Shown here: one piece after another, positions 1-6,342 of the stretch | How the letters are laid out: each line of letters begins with the position of its first letter | Numbering within the stretch: position 1 is the stretch's first letter | Assembly (NCBI GenBank): GCA_041747435.1 | Contig: JBGTFE010000077.1 | Location: forward strand, 1-8,375 | Direction of reading: 5' to 3' | Length of the DNA: 8,375 nucleotides | Source: JBGTFE01 sp041747435 | GTDB taxonomy: Bacteria; Acidobacteriota; Blastocatellia; Pyrinomonadales; Pyrinomonadaceae | Notes under the pieces: model-generated | Told to the model about the DNA's origin: nothing | The model's database searches: none | What the model saw: only the letters and a program-made list of their open reading frames with translations | Made by a program: the position numbers and the translations under genes

Positions 1-899
1 TCGTAGGTCGAATCGGTCGTGATGCCTTGAAAACCTTTTTGCCGTAAATCATTCGCCATAAAATTGCCGAGTTCCGTGTAGCCTTCGACGATTTGTTTCG
101 GCACGTTCGGTTCGACGGGTTCTTTATACGGCGGCAGAAAAAGCCGCGAACCGTTTGCGCCTTGCTGGTGAATGTCGTGGACGATCTGCGGACGGAAAAC
201 ATTGTGAATTTTATCAACCGTGAGTTGCGTTTCGATCTGCGTGAACGCATACCAATCGCGGTTGTTGTCGTGTCCGACATATTTCTGGTAAAGCTCCGGC
301 GGAGTCGTGCCTTCAAACTTCGTCCCCAAAGTTTTGTCATACCAATTTTTGACAATATCAACACCGTCGGGATTGAGTGACGGAACAAGAATGATGATCG
401 TGTTTTCCAAAATCCGTTTCGTTTCCGCATCTTCGGCGCGTGTCAATTTTTCGGCGATCAGCATAGATGAGAGCGTCGAGCCGACCTCGGTCGAATGAAT
501 TCCGCAGGTTATCAAAACAAAAGTTTTGCCCTGTTTGATAAGCGCGTCGGCGAGTTTTTGATTCGATCTTATCAATCTCGGATCGGCGAGTTTGTCATTT
601 ATTTCGATATATTTTTTGAGTTCTTTCAGATTTGCGGGCGAAGAGATCGTCGCGTAAACGAAAGGCGCGCCCATTGTGGTTTTGCCGATCTCTTCAAATT
701 TTACGCGGTCTGATGCCGCGTCCAATTTCTTGAAATAATCGACAATTTGCGACCAGCTCGCAAGCTTTCGGTCATCGCCGGGCGTAAATCCCAAAACATC
801 TTTCGGCGCAGGGATTTTTTGAGCTTGTATAGCAATGGCGAAAAGAAAAATCAAACCGCAGAGACGCAGAGCCGCGGAGAAGTATCGGTTTCTTGTCAT
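1..899 (-). CDS. Secreted M14-family zinc carboxypeptidase, N-terminal part (runs off left edge)
   Basis: The minus strand is open from an ATG at 899-897 to the left edge, giving 299 codons of a longer protein. The N-terminus looks like a signal peptide: Arg at 3, 5 and 12, a hydrophobic stretch at about 14-24, and a likely cut after the Ala of IQA (24-26), so the enzyme should be exported. Peptidase M14 signatures follow in order: HSTE (His135, Glu138, the HxxE zinc pair), NPDG (176-179), NNRDW (212-216, with an Arg suited to binding the substrate carboxylate), and VHDIHQQG (240-247), where His244 is the likely third zinc ligand. The catalytic Glu expected further downstream lies outside the window. 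The likely role is trimming C-terminal residues from external or periplasmic peptides. There is no strong Shine-Dalgarno, only GGA a few bases before the ATG. It is divergent from the OPT transporter gene, which suggests joint peptide use. The family call is firm; the exact specificity is unknown. Confidence 0.88.
   Translation of the reverse strand, partial: MTRNRYFSAALRLCGLIFLFAIAIQAQKIPAPKDVLGFTPGDDRKLASWSQIVDYFKKLDAASDRVKFEEIGKTTMGAPFVYATISSPANLKELKKYIEINDKLADPRLIRSNQKLADALIKQGKTFVLITCGIHSTEVGSTLSSMLIAEKLTRAEDAETKRILENTIIILVPSLNPDGVDIVKNWYDKTLGTKFEGTTPPELYQKYVGHDNNRDWYAFTQIETQLTVDKIHNVFRPQIVHDIHQQGANGSRLFLPPYKEPVEPNVPKQIVEGYTELGNFMANDLRQKGFQGITTDSTY
854..881. repeat. Three imperfect 8-bp tandem units (CGCRGAGN) inside the signal-peptide codons
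   Basis: On the plus strand the units CGCAGAGA (857-864), CGCAGAGC (865-872) and CGCGGAGA (873-880) follow one another directly, flanked by AA/CC on the left and A on the right. From memory, this resembles a dispersed element with repeated CGCAGAG units found in many environmental bacterial genomes. On the minus strand it encodes about residues 7-15 of the carboxypeptidase (FSAALRLCG), overlapping the signal peptide. The tandem structure is seen directly; membership of a dispersed family is inference. Confidence 0.6.
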
Positions 900-936
900 T
901 ATTCCAGTTTAGATTATTTCGAGAAGTTTGAAAATT

Positions 937-1018
937 ATTGTAGGGGCGGTCTTGTGCCTGCCCAAAACGACGAATGTCGCTAACCTCGTCGGGCGGGCGC
1001 AAGACCTGCCCCTACAAT
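937..1018. repeat. 82-bp imperfect palindrome (REP/MITE-like) between divergent genes
   Basis: The left arm 937-963 pairs with the right arm 991-1018. Eleven pairs (937-947 with 1008-1018) are followed by a one-base bulge at T1007, then sixteen more pairs (948-963 with 991-1006), two of which are G-U if read as plus-strand RNA. A further 5-bp stem (969-973 with 986-990) closes a 12-nt loop. The arm ends read TGTAGGGGC and GCCCCTACA, a motif I recall from short dispersed palindromes in several bacterial phyla. It sits between the M14 peptidase and OPT transporter starts and could act as a terminator-like or RNA-stabilising hairpin for antisense or readthrough transcripts, or be a passive insertion. 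No ORF or flanking target duplication is evident. Confidence 0.75.
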
Positions 1019-1099
1019 TTGCTTATTGCGCTTTCGCAAGGCAAAATAAGCCAAGTCGTCCACAAGCGCTTTCCCCGCAGGCTTTACAAAATTTCATTC

Positions 1100-1104
1100 G
1101 GAGG
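1100..1104 (+). promoter_or_regulatory. Strong Shine-Dalgarno (GGAGG) for the OPT gene
   Basis: GGAGG lies 9 nt before the ATG at 1114 and supports that start. It is the only strong Shine-Dalgarno among the five complete or 5'-complete starts on view outside the nuclease gene. A -35/-10 pair upstream (TTGCTT at 1019, CAAAAT at 1042, 17-bp spacing) is too weak to call. Confidence 0.8.
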
Positions 1105-1113
1105 TTTTAGTTA

Positions 1114-3429
1114 ATGGCTAAAAATCCCTTTTTGGAGAATTTCCGTCCTTATATCCCGGACGCGGCAAAGATCCGCGAATTAACACCGCTGCCTTTGATC
1201 GTCGGAACGCTGCTCGGCGTTATTTTCGGAGCGTCTTCGCTTTATCTCGTTTTGAAGGTCGGGCTGACGGTTTCGGCTTCGATTCCGGTTGCGGTTATTT
1301 CGATAACGCTGTTTCGTCTGCTTTCAAAATTCGGAATGCGCGACGCGACGATCCTCGAACACAACGTCGTGCAAACGGCTGGTTCGGCGGGCGAATCGAT
1401 CGCTTTCGGGCTTGGTGTTACGATGCCCGCGATCTTGATCCTCGGCTTTGATCTGGAGATTTCCCGAGTGATGCTCGTTGCTGTTTTGGGGGCACTATTG
1501 GGAATTTTGATGATGATCCCTCTGCGCCGCGCCCTAATTCGCGACCAGCACGGAATTTTGAAATACCCCGAAGGCACGGCGTGCGCGCAGGTCTTAATTG
1601 CGGGCGCATCCGAGGAATCTCGCGCCGCGTCGATCGATTCCGAAAAGGAAAACTCTAAGGCAGCTGCCTCGACCGGCGGAAAAATCATCGGCATCGGGTT
1701 TGGGATCGGATTTCTTTTCAATTCGCTGATGCAGGTGTTTAAAGGATGGAAGGAAGTTCCCGGAAAAACTTTCGGCGAGCCGTTTCGCGGCGGTTCGGTT
1801 TCGCTCGAAAACAATCCCGCGCTGCTCGGTGTCGGTTATATTATCGGTCCGCGCATTGCCGGAGTTATGTTCGCGGGCGGCGCGCTATCGTATCTCGTGC
1901 TTATTCCGATGATCAAATATTTCGGCGCGGCTCTGCTTTCACCGCTTGCGCCAGCCACTTCGAAACTCATTTCCGAAATGGCGGTTCAAGGTAAAGACAG
2001 CATCCAAAGCACATATATTTTATACATCGGCGCGGGCGCAGTTGCCGCAGGAGGAATAATCTCTCTTGCCCGAAGTTTGCCGACGATCTGGCACGGTTTG
2101 AAAGGCGGACTCGCCGATTTTCGCAGCGGCAAAGAAGTAAAAGACGAAGCTGCCTTGCCGCGCACCGATCGGGATCTTTCACTGAAATGGGTGGTCGCCG
2201 GCATTCTGGTTTTGATCATTATCATCGCTCTTGCGCCGGCATTAAAGATGAATTTGATCGGCGCGATCTTGATCATCATTTTCGGCTTTTTGTTTGTAAC
2301 CGTTTCATCGCGGCTGACGGGCGAGATAGGTTCGTCTTCAAATCCGATCTCCGGAATGACCGTCGCAACTTTGCTTTTGACTTGCTTGGTTTTCCTGATT
2401 CTCGGCTGGACCGCTCCGGATCCGTATTTCGTAACGGCGTTGAGCGTCGGCGGCATTGTCTGCATCGCCGCTTCGAACGGCGGCACGACCTCGCAGGATT
2501 TGAAAACCGGCTTTTGGGTTGGCGGAACGCCGTGGAAACAGCAGATCGCGATCCTTGTCGGCGCAACGGTTTCGGCTTTGATCTTAGGTCCGATCTTGAT
2601 CCAGCTGAACAATTCTTCCACCGTTTATCAAAAGGTTGAACCAACGGCATTCTCGCAAGAATTCCGCGTCACGGAACAACAATTGCTCCGTGACGGCGAC
2701 CAATTAAAAAGCGAATCCGCCAGCGAACCGGGCTTAGCCGACGCGAATAATTATCGCGTCTGGCACAATACGGACGCGAATGTCGGTGAGCAGGGACGTT
2801 ATCTGGTTGATATGCAGGGAAGACCTGTTTATTTAGTTGATCCGGGAATTAACGGCACGGCAACCGAACGCGCTGACGGTTCGAGCGTTACTAAATACAA
2901 CGCGCCGAAAGCGACCTTGATGAGTTATATCATTAAGGGAATTTTAAGCCAGGAATTGCCGTGGGGTTTGGTTTTGCTGGGCGTTATGATAGCGGTCGTC
3001 CTGGAACTTGCGGGCATTCCGTCGCTTGCTTTCGCGGTCGGACTTTATTTGCCGATCTCCGTTTCCGCGCCGATCTTTGTCGGCGGGCTCGTACGTTGGG
3101 GAGTCGATAAAGATTTGATTCGCCGGCTTCGCACTCGAAACTTGACCGAAGAACAGATCATCGCCGAAACCGATAAAAGTCCCGGCGTTCTGCTGGCTTC
3201 GGGTTACATCGCCGGCGGCGCTTTAGCCGGAATTTTGGTCGCGATCGCGGCGGAATTCCTAAGCGGCACGGTAACGAGTTTTGAAAAATGGTCGGAAGAA
3301 CATAATCCGTTCTTCGCGGGAAGTAATTCCGATTGGTTGGCAATGATCCCGTTCTTGATTCTGACAGTTCTGCTTTATTTTGTCGGACGCGAGATGCTTT
3401 TCAGTGGAAAGAAAGATAGGGAAAATTAA
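1114..3429 (+). CDS. OPT-family oligopeptide transporter
   Basis: This 771-residue polytopic inner-membrane protein belongs to the OPT family, whose members import oligopeptides or metal-chelate ligands, driven by protons. Many hydrophobic segments are visible, including about 27-70, 95-140, 188-208, 233-272, 300-322, 358-402, 415-455, 475-498, 603-660, 690-720 and 740-760. Recognisable OPT signatures are ILEHNVVQTAGSAGES (80-95), a GE.GSSSNP.SGMT block (403-416), GGTTSQDLKTG (456-466), and the segment with LPW followed by FAVGLYLP and VGGLVRWG (about 612-650). A hydrophilic stretch of about 98 residues (499-597) separates two membrane blocks and helps make the protein longer than compact OPT members. 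The start is set by GGAGG at 1100-1104. It is divergent from a secreted carboxypeptidase, which favours peptides as substrate, though a metal chelate cannot be excluded. It ends at the hairpin terminator at 3457-3489. Confidence 0.93.
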   Translation: MAKNPFLENFRPYIPDAAKIRELTPLPLIVGTLLGVIFGASSLYLVLKVGLTVSASIPVAVISITLFRLLSKFGMRDATILEHNVVQTAGSAGESIAFGLGVTMPAILILGFDLEISRVMLVAVLGALLGILMMIPLRRALIRDQHGILKYPEGTACAQVLIAGASEESRAASIDSEKENSKAAASTGGKIIGIGFGIGFLFNSLMQVFKGWKEVPGKTFGEPFRGGSVSLENNPALLGVGYIIGPRIAGVMFAGGALSYLVLIPMIKYFGAALLSPLAPATSKLISEMAVQGKDSIQSTYILYIGAGAVAAGGIISLARSLPTIWHGLKGGLADFRSGKEVKDEAALPRTDRDLSLKWVVAGILVLIIIIALAPALKMNLIGAILIIIFGFLFVTVSSRLTGEIGSSSNPISGMTVATLLLTCLVFLILGWTAPDPYFVTALSVGGIVCIAASNGGTTSQDLKTGFWVGGTPWKQQIAILVGATVSALILGPILIQLNNSSTVYQKVEPTAFSQEFRVTEQQLLRDGDQLKSESASEPGLADANNYRVWHNTDANVGEQGRYLVDMQGRPVYLVDPGINGTATERADGSSVTKYNAPKATLMSYIIKGILSQELPWGLVLLGVMIAVVLELAGIPSLAFAVGLYLPISVSAPIFVGGLVRWGVDKDLIRRLRTRNLTEEQIIAETDKSPGVLLASGYIAGGALAGILVAIAAEFLSGTVTSFEKWSEEHNPFFAGSNSDWLAMIPFLILTVLLYFVGREMLFSGKKDREN

Positions 3430-3430
3430 C

Positions 3431-3456
3431 CGAAAAAAATAGTTCACTTTTTTTCG
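3431..3456. repeat. Perfect 9-bp AT-rich inverted repeat after the OPT stop codon
   Basis: CGAAAAAAA (3431-3439) is the exact reverse complement of TTTTTTTCG (3448-3456), with an 8-nt loop. It starts 2 nt after the stop codon and abuts the next hairpin. It could assist termination in either direction, or cover the -35 region of the downstream promoter, whose TTCACT lies at 3443-3448. Confidence 0.6.
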
Positions 3457-3472
3457 AAAAACGCGCTATAAT
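3443..3472 (+). promoter_or_regulatory. Sigma-70-type promoter for the lipoprotein gene
   Basis: A perfect TATAAT (3467-3472) has TTCACT (3443-3448, 4 of 6 matches to TTGACA) 18 bp upstream. The start of transcription would be near 3479-3480, leaving a 5' leader of about 66 nt. The -10 box lies entirely in the loop of the upstream terminator hairpin. Confidence 0.6.
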
Positions 3473-3490
3473 TTCTGCGGCGCGTTTTTT
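3457..3490 (+). terminator. Intrinsic terminator of the OPT gene
   Basis: AAAAACGCGC (3457-3466) and GCGCGTTTTT (3480-3489) form a perfect 10-bp inverted repeat with a 13-nt loop, and the run of T at 3485-3490 supplies the U-tract. It lies 27 bp after the OPT stop. A further GCGCGC at 3495-3500 offers an alternative pairing partner. The loop contains the TATAAT of the next gene's promoter. Confidence 0.75.
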
Positions 3491-3545
3491 CTTTGCGCGC
3501 TTTCCACAAAACAGAAACTTCTTTTCTTTCGAATTTTTCAAATAC

Positions 3546-4400
3546 ATGTCCAATAAAATTTTAACCATAGTCTTATCGCTGCTCTTAATGTGCGGCTGCG
3601 GAGCCGAAGCGTCAAAAAACGCCGATCTGACGTTGGCTGAAAAACCTTTAGGTGACGCAACACAAAGTTCGGAAACAGGTGCGACGATCAAGATCGAACC
3701 AAATTCACCGGCTGATACCGTCAGGGCATTTTATAAAAATCTGCGAGAGAAAAAGATTCGCGATGCGATCTTTTTGACCAATTTGCGCCCCGCGATCGAA
3801 GGCTTGACCGATGCTGAGCTCAAAGATCTGCAAGTCGATTTTGACACTCTTGCGGAGCGCGTTCCGGCGCAGATACAAATAAACGGCGAGATAATTTCAG
3901 GCGATAAGGCGACGGTAACGGCGAATTTACCGGATGAAAAAACCAACAAAATGAAAACGCAGGAAATAAAGCTGAAGCGTGAAAATAACACGTGGATCCT
4001 GAAAATGGTCGCCGATGACGCCGAAAAATTAGTAAAAGAACAGGGCAGCAAATATTTTTTCGCGCTTCGCATCGAAACGCATCACGAGGAAGCGAGAGAT
4101 ATGATGGAACGCATCGTAAAAGCCGAATTGACGCACGCGCTGCAGAACCAAGGTGGCTACGCTGATTTGCAGACACTCGTTTCAAAAGATCTTTTACCCG
4201 CCGAACTGCTTAATTCCGACGCCGCCGGTTACAAATACAACATTTTACTCTCAGCCGACAAAAAGAATTATTCCGCGAACGCCGTGCCGACCGTTTACGG
4301 AAAAACCGGAAAGCTTTCTTATATCGCCGAGGTCATTAACGGCACAGATCGCGGCGTAAAAAGCGCTGATAACGGCGGACGGACGCTAAAAATACAGTAA
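3546..4400 (+). CDS. Putative lipoprotein with NTF2-like (DUF4878-like) and pilin-head-like regions
   Basis: This 284-residue protein starts with Lys4, a hydrophobic run (5-15) and LLMCGC, so Cys18 is a plausible lipidation site with Gly17 before it; the lipobox is imperfect. A low-complexity linker (about 20-52) leads to a region at about 54-153 that resembles DUF4878/NTF2-like domains: SPADTVRAFYKNLREKK at its start and a terminal strand around Trp150. The part from about 165 to 275 (FFALRIETHHEEARDMMERI, a GGYADLQTL block near 203-211, then alternating strands with YKYNI and YSANAVP) resembles the globular head of acidobacterial pilin-like proteins. No enzyme motif is visible. Its place would be the periplasmic face of a membrane. 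No Shine-Dalgarno precedes the ATG at 3546; the start is chosen because it yields the signal sequence. Function unknown; the domain matches come from memory of sequence patterns and are moderate. Confidence 0.75.
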   Translation: MSNKILTIVLSLLLMCGCGAEASKNADLTLAEKPLGDATQSSETGATIKIEPNSPADTVRAFYKNLREKKIRDAIFLTNLRPAIEGLTDAELKDLQVDFDTLAERVPAQIQINGEIISGDKATVTANLPDEKTNKMKTQEIKLKRENNTWILKMVADDAEKLVKEQGSKYFFALRIETHHEEARDMMERIVKAELTHALQNQGGYADLQTLVSKDLLPAELLNSDAAGYKYNILLSADKKNYSANAVPTVYGKTGKLSYIAEVINGTDRGVKSADNGGRTLKIQ

Positions 4401-4425
4401 AATATGATATTTTTCGAGTCGCCTG

Positions 4426-4454
4426 TTGAAATTTCTGTGGAAAAGGTTTATAAG
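4426..4454 (+). promoter_or_regulatory. Sigma-70-type promoter for the PilZ gene
   Basis: TTGAAA (4426-4431) and TATAAG (4449-4454) are separated by exactly 17 bp, each matching 5 of 6 consensus bases. Transcription would start near 4461-4462, about 50 nt before the start codon. The PilZ gene can therefore be expressed separately from the lipoprotein gene 108-111 bp upstream. Confidence 0.65.
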
Positions 4455-4511
4455 TTGTTTTACTATTTAATGTTTACCGGCTTCTCCGAACGAAGAAAAA
4501 GATAAAAGTTG

Positions 4512-4982
4512 ATGATTCGCAAATTGATTTCAAAGTTTAATAAATCAATTACGAAACGTGTCGTTTCGGCGCGGCACAATTACGAAGTGCCGATCCGCGT
4601 TTGGATCGAACCCGACCGAAACACCGGGCGTTTGCAAAAACCGGTCGAGCATCTTTCGATCTCGGGCGAGACGAAAGATATGAGCAAGACCGGAGTTGCC
4701 TTTATTGTTCCGGCGATTCGTCTGCGCGAATATTATCTCGTCGGCGAAGGGCGAACGCTCAACGCCGAACTCGATCTGCCGGGCGGAAAAATTCAGATGC
4801 AGATCGTCGGGCAAAGACACGAGCAGGTCGGCAAGCATATCTCGGAAGCAAAATTTCTGATCGGCGCGGCGATCCTTCGAATCAGCCCGCAGCAGCGCGA
4901 AGTTTACGAAGAATTTCTCGAATTCGGTAGAAAACGCGACAAAGCGAAAAGTTTGACGCTTGGAATTGAAAGCGACAGTTAA
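4512..4982 (+). CDS. PilZ-domain protein
   Basis: This 156-residue soluble protein is counted from the ATG at 4512; a TTG directly before it (4509) could add one residue. The motif DMSKTG (56-61) fits the (D/N)xSxxG signature of PilZ domains, which bind cyclic di-GMP, and is followed by the expected strand (VAFIV). The upstream arginine motif is imperfect: Arg16 and Arg21 are spaced RxxxxR instead of RxxxR, and about 35 residues separate Arg21 from Asp56. Strands then follow (LNAELDLPGG, IQMQIVGQRHE, FLIGAAILRI), and a charged helix ends the protein (about 126-145). The likely role is a cyclic di-GMP receptor acting on motility, pili or exopolysaccharide, but binding could be weak or lost. 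It has its own promoter and terminator. No good Shine-Dalgarno is present, so the exact start is uncertain by one codon. Confidence 0.82.
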   Translation: MIRKLISKFNKSITKRVVSARHNYEVPIRVWIEPDRNTGRLQKPVEHLSISGETKDMSKTGVAFIVPAIRLREYYLVGEGRTLNAELDLPGGKIQMQIVGQRHEQVGKHISEAKFLIGAAILRISPQQREVYEEFLEFGRKRDKAKSLTLGIESDS

Positions 4983-5006
4983 TTCGCAATAAAAGTTTTT
5001 TTGAAG

Positions 5007-5031
5007 ACGCGGAATCAACCCGCGTTTTTTT
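5007..5031 (+). terminator. Intrinsic terminator of the PilZ gene
   Basis: ACGCGG (5007-5012) and CCGCGT (5020-5025) form a 6-bp stem with a 7-nt loop, followed by seven T (5025-5031). It lies 24 bp after the PilZ stop, in the 65-bp gap between convergent genes. On the opposite strand no comparable T-run follows the stem, so it mainly serves the plus-strand gene. Confidence 0.75.
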
Positions 5032-5047
5032 GTCCTTAAATTCGGCG

Positions 5048-6304
5048 TCACTTAACCGTTTGCAGTTTCAACGCGATAAAATCCGCTATTTTTTCAGGCT
5101 CTTCGTCGCTCAGCGCGAGACGCTTGGCACCGATCACGGCTTCTGAAATGTCTTCAACGCGCGTTTTATAGCGTTTGTCGCGAATGATCAGATCTTCAAC
5201 AACGCGGCGTTCGAGCTTTTCGCGCGAAACGTCATCGTCAAGATCCGCGGCAACGGCGTATTCGATCGGAACCGAATGATTCTTGATGCGGACGTGAAGC
5301 GCGCCCGTCATTTTCTCGGCTTCCTCGCGAATTTTTTTGAGCTCCAAAAGCGAGTTTGGAAAGCCAAGCTGTCCGCGCATCGTGATCTCGATTATCGGCG
5401 CCGGCTTGTCATTTTCCGCGCCGCGCGCTTCTACTTTTAGGTTTTCCAGAATATTTGCCGTAATCTCTTTCGATTCGGAATAGGGCGAAACATCAAACGA
5501 AATTCGCTGGAAAGGTCTCTGCGTGTAATCGCGAACGTGCTTTGCCGCAATTTGATTTTGCTCATCGACTTCGACGAGGAACGCGCCGCGCGTTTCGCGG
5601 TATTCGTCGATATTTGTTATCTCGAGACTTCCCGGATTGAACGCCCAATTGTCTATCTCATAATGTTTGTGGGTGTGTCCGAGTCCGACATAATCGACAA
5701 CCGATTTTAGCTCCTTGAAATTCGCCAGCGAAAGCGCGGGCATCGGATGAGTCTGATGATCTTCGACGTCAGTGTGAAGCAGAAGAATATGAAACGCGCC
5801 TTCTCTGCGGTTCTGCTTTATGCCTTCGATGAGCATTGGTATCGCCCAATTCGCCGAAGCGCCGTACCAATCCGAGCCAAAAATTCTCACGCGCCCGATG
5901 TCGATAAAACCGCCGCGCTGATTTTCGTCGTCCCACGGCTGATAAGTCATTTTGCCTTCGATATTTGTCGGCTCAAGCAAAACCAAAAGATTCCAATTCG
6001 CCAGCGAGCGCAGCCAGCTATATTCGCTGTCGTTGTGTTTCTGGTCGTGATTTCCTTCGATCGTAACGACCGGAATTCCGGCGTCTCTCAAAAATGACAA
6101 ACCCGCAAATGCGTAATTCATCGTTTCGGGCGGAACATTTCTTTTATCAAAAAAATCGCCACCCATCACTACAAAATCGACCTTTTCACCGATCGCATAT
6201 TTTTGTATTACGTCGATCCAGGCATCGAAAAAGTCGCGCGGAGACACGGTCAATTGATAGCGCGTACAGCCGAGATGCACATCGGAGATGTGAAGAAATT
6301 TCAT
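5048..6304 (-). CDS. SbcD/Mre11-like DNA repair exonuclease (metallophosphoesterase)
   Basis: This 418-residue protein carries the complete calcineurin-like metallophosphoesterase motif set: DVH (Asp8, His10), GGDFFDKR (Asp50), GNHD (Asn85, His86), LLLHTD (His177) and GHTH (His210, His212). The order, the spacing and the FNPGS strand near 218-222 match SbcD/Mre11 nucleases (COG0420), which use two metal ions, typically Mn2+, to cut DNA ends and hairpins. The C-terminal third (about 265-418) is charged and would fit capping and partner-binding regions. Classical SbcD works with the SbcC ATPase, usually encoded directly downstream, but here the next gene is the convergent PilZ gene, so no partner is adjacent. 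Translation starts at the first ATG, immediately in phase with the conserved KFLHISDVH strand. Upstream there is no Shine-Dalgarno; an extended -10 box ends 6 nt before the ATG. A solo phosphodiesterase role is possible. Confidence 0.9.
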   Translation of the reverse strand: MKFLHISDVHLGCTRYQLTVSPRDFFDAWIDVIQKYAIGEKVDFVVMGGDFFDKRNVPPETMNYAFAGLSFLRDAGIPVVTIEGNHDQKHNDSEYSWLRSLANWNLLVLLEPTNIEGKMTYQPWDDENQRGGFIDIGRVRIFGSDWYGASANWAIPMLIEGIKQNRREGAFHILLLHTDVEDHQTHPMPALSLANFKELKSVVDYVGLGHTHKHYEIDNWAFNPGSLEITNIDEYRETRGAFLVEVDEQNQIAAKHVRDYTQRPFQRISFDVSPYSESKEITANILENLKVEARGAENDKPAPIIEITMRGQLGFPNSLLELKKIREEAEKMTGALHVRIKNHSVPIEYAVAADLDDDVSREKLERRVVEDLIIRDKRYKTRVEDISEAVIGAKRLALSDEEPEKIADFIALKLQTVK

Positions 6305-6310
6305 ACGTCG

Positions 6311-6319
6311 ATTATATCA
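6311..6319 (-). promoter_or_regulatory. Extended -10 promoter, candidate leaderless start for the nuclease gene
   Basis: Read on the minus strand the sequence is TGATATAAT, a full extended -10 element (TG-N-TATAAT). Six bases separate it from the ATG at 6304-6302, so normal spacing puts the first transcribed base at or next to the A of the start codon. No convincing -35 is seen, as often holds for extended -10 promoters, and no Shine-Dalgarno exists. Confidence 0.55.
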
Positions 6320-6342
6320 AAGAGAAAGTGTGGCGAATAATT

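Noticed and set aside
1022..1050. Small hairpin (5-bp TTGCG/CGCAA stem plus CTTATT/AATAAG outer pairs) upstream of the OPT gene
   Set aside because: The stem is short and interrupted and has no T-run; it is not distinguishable from chance in a 29-bp stretch.
747..1110. Short frames across the divergent region (about 60-78 codons, both strands)
   Set aside because: They translate the repeat and the palindrome, have no ribosome-binding site that fits, and resemble the junk products commonly predicted over such repeats.
1242..2650. Long minus-strand open frames antisense to the OPT gene (190, 211 and 124 codons)
   Set aside because: They lie opposite strongly conserved OPT signatures, have low-complexity Arg/Pro/Ser-rich products, and show no recognisable domain; they are shadows of codon bias.
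4545..5051. 168-codon minus-strand frame opposite the PilZ gene
   Set aside because: It is antisense to the PilZ motif, runs through the terminator and the end of the nuclease gene in another frame, and has no recognisable domain.
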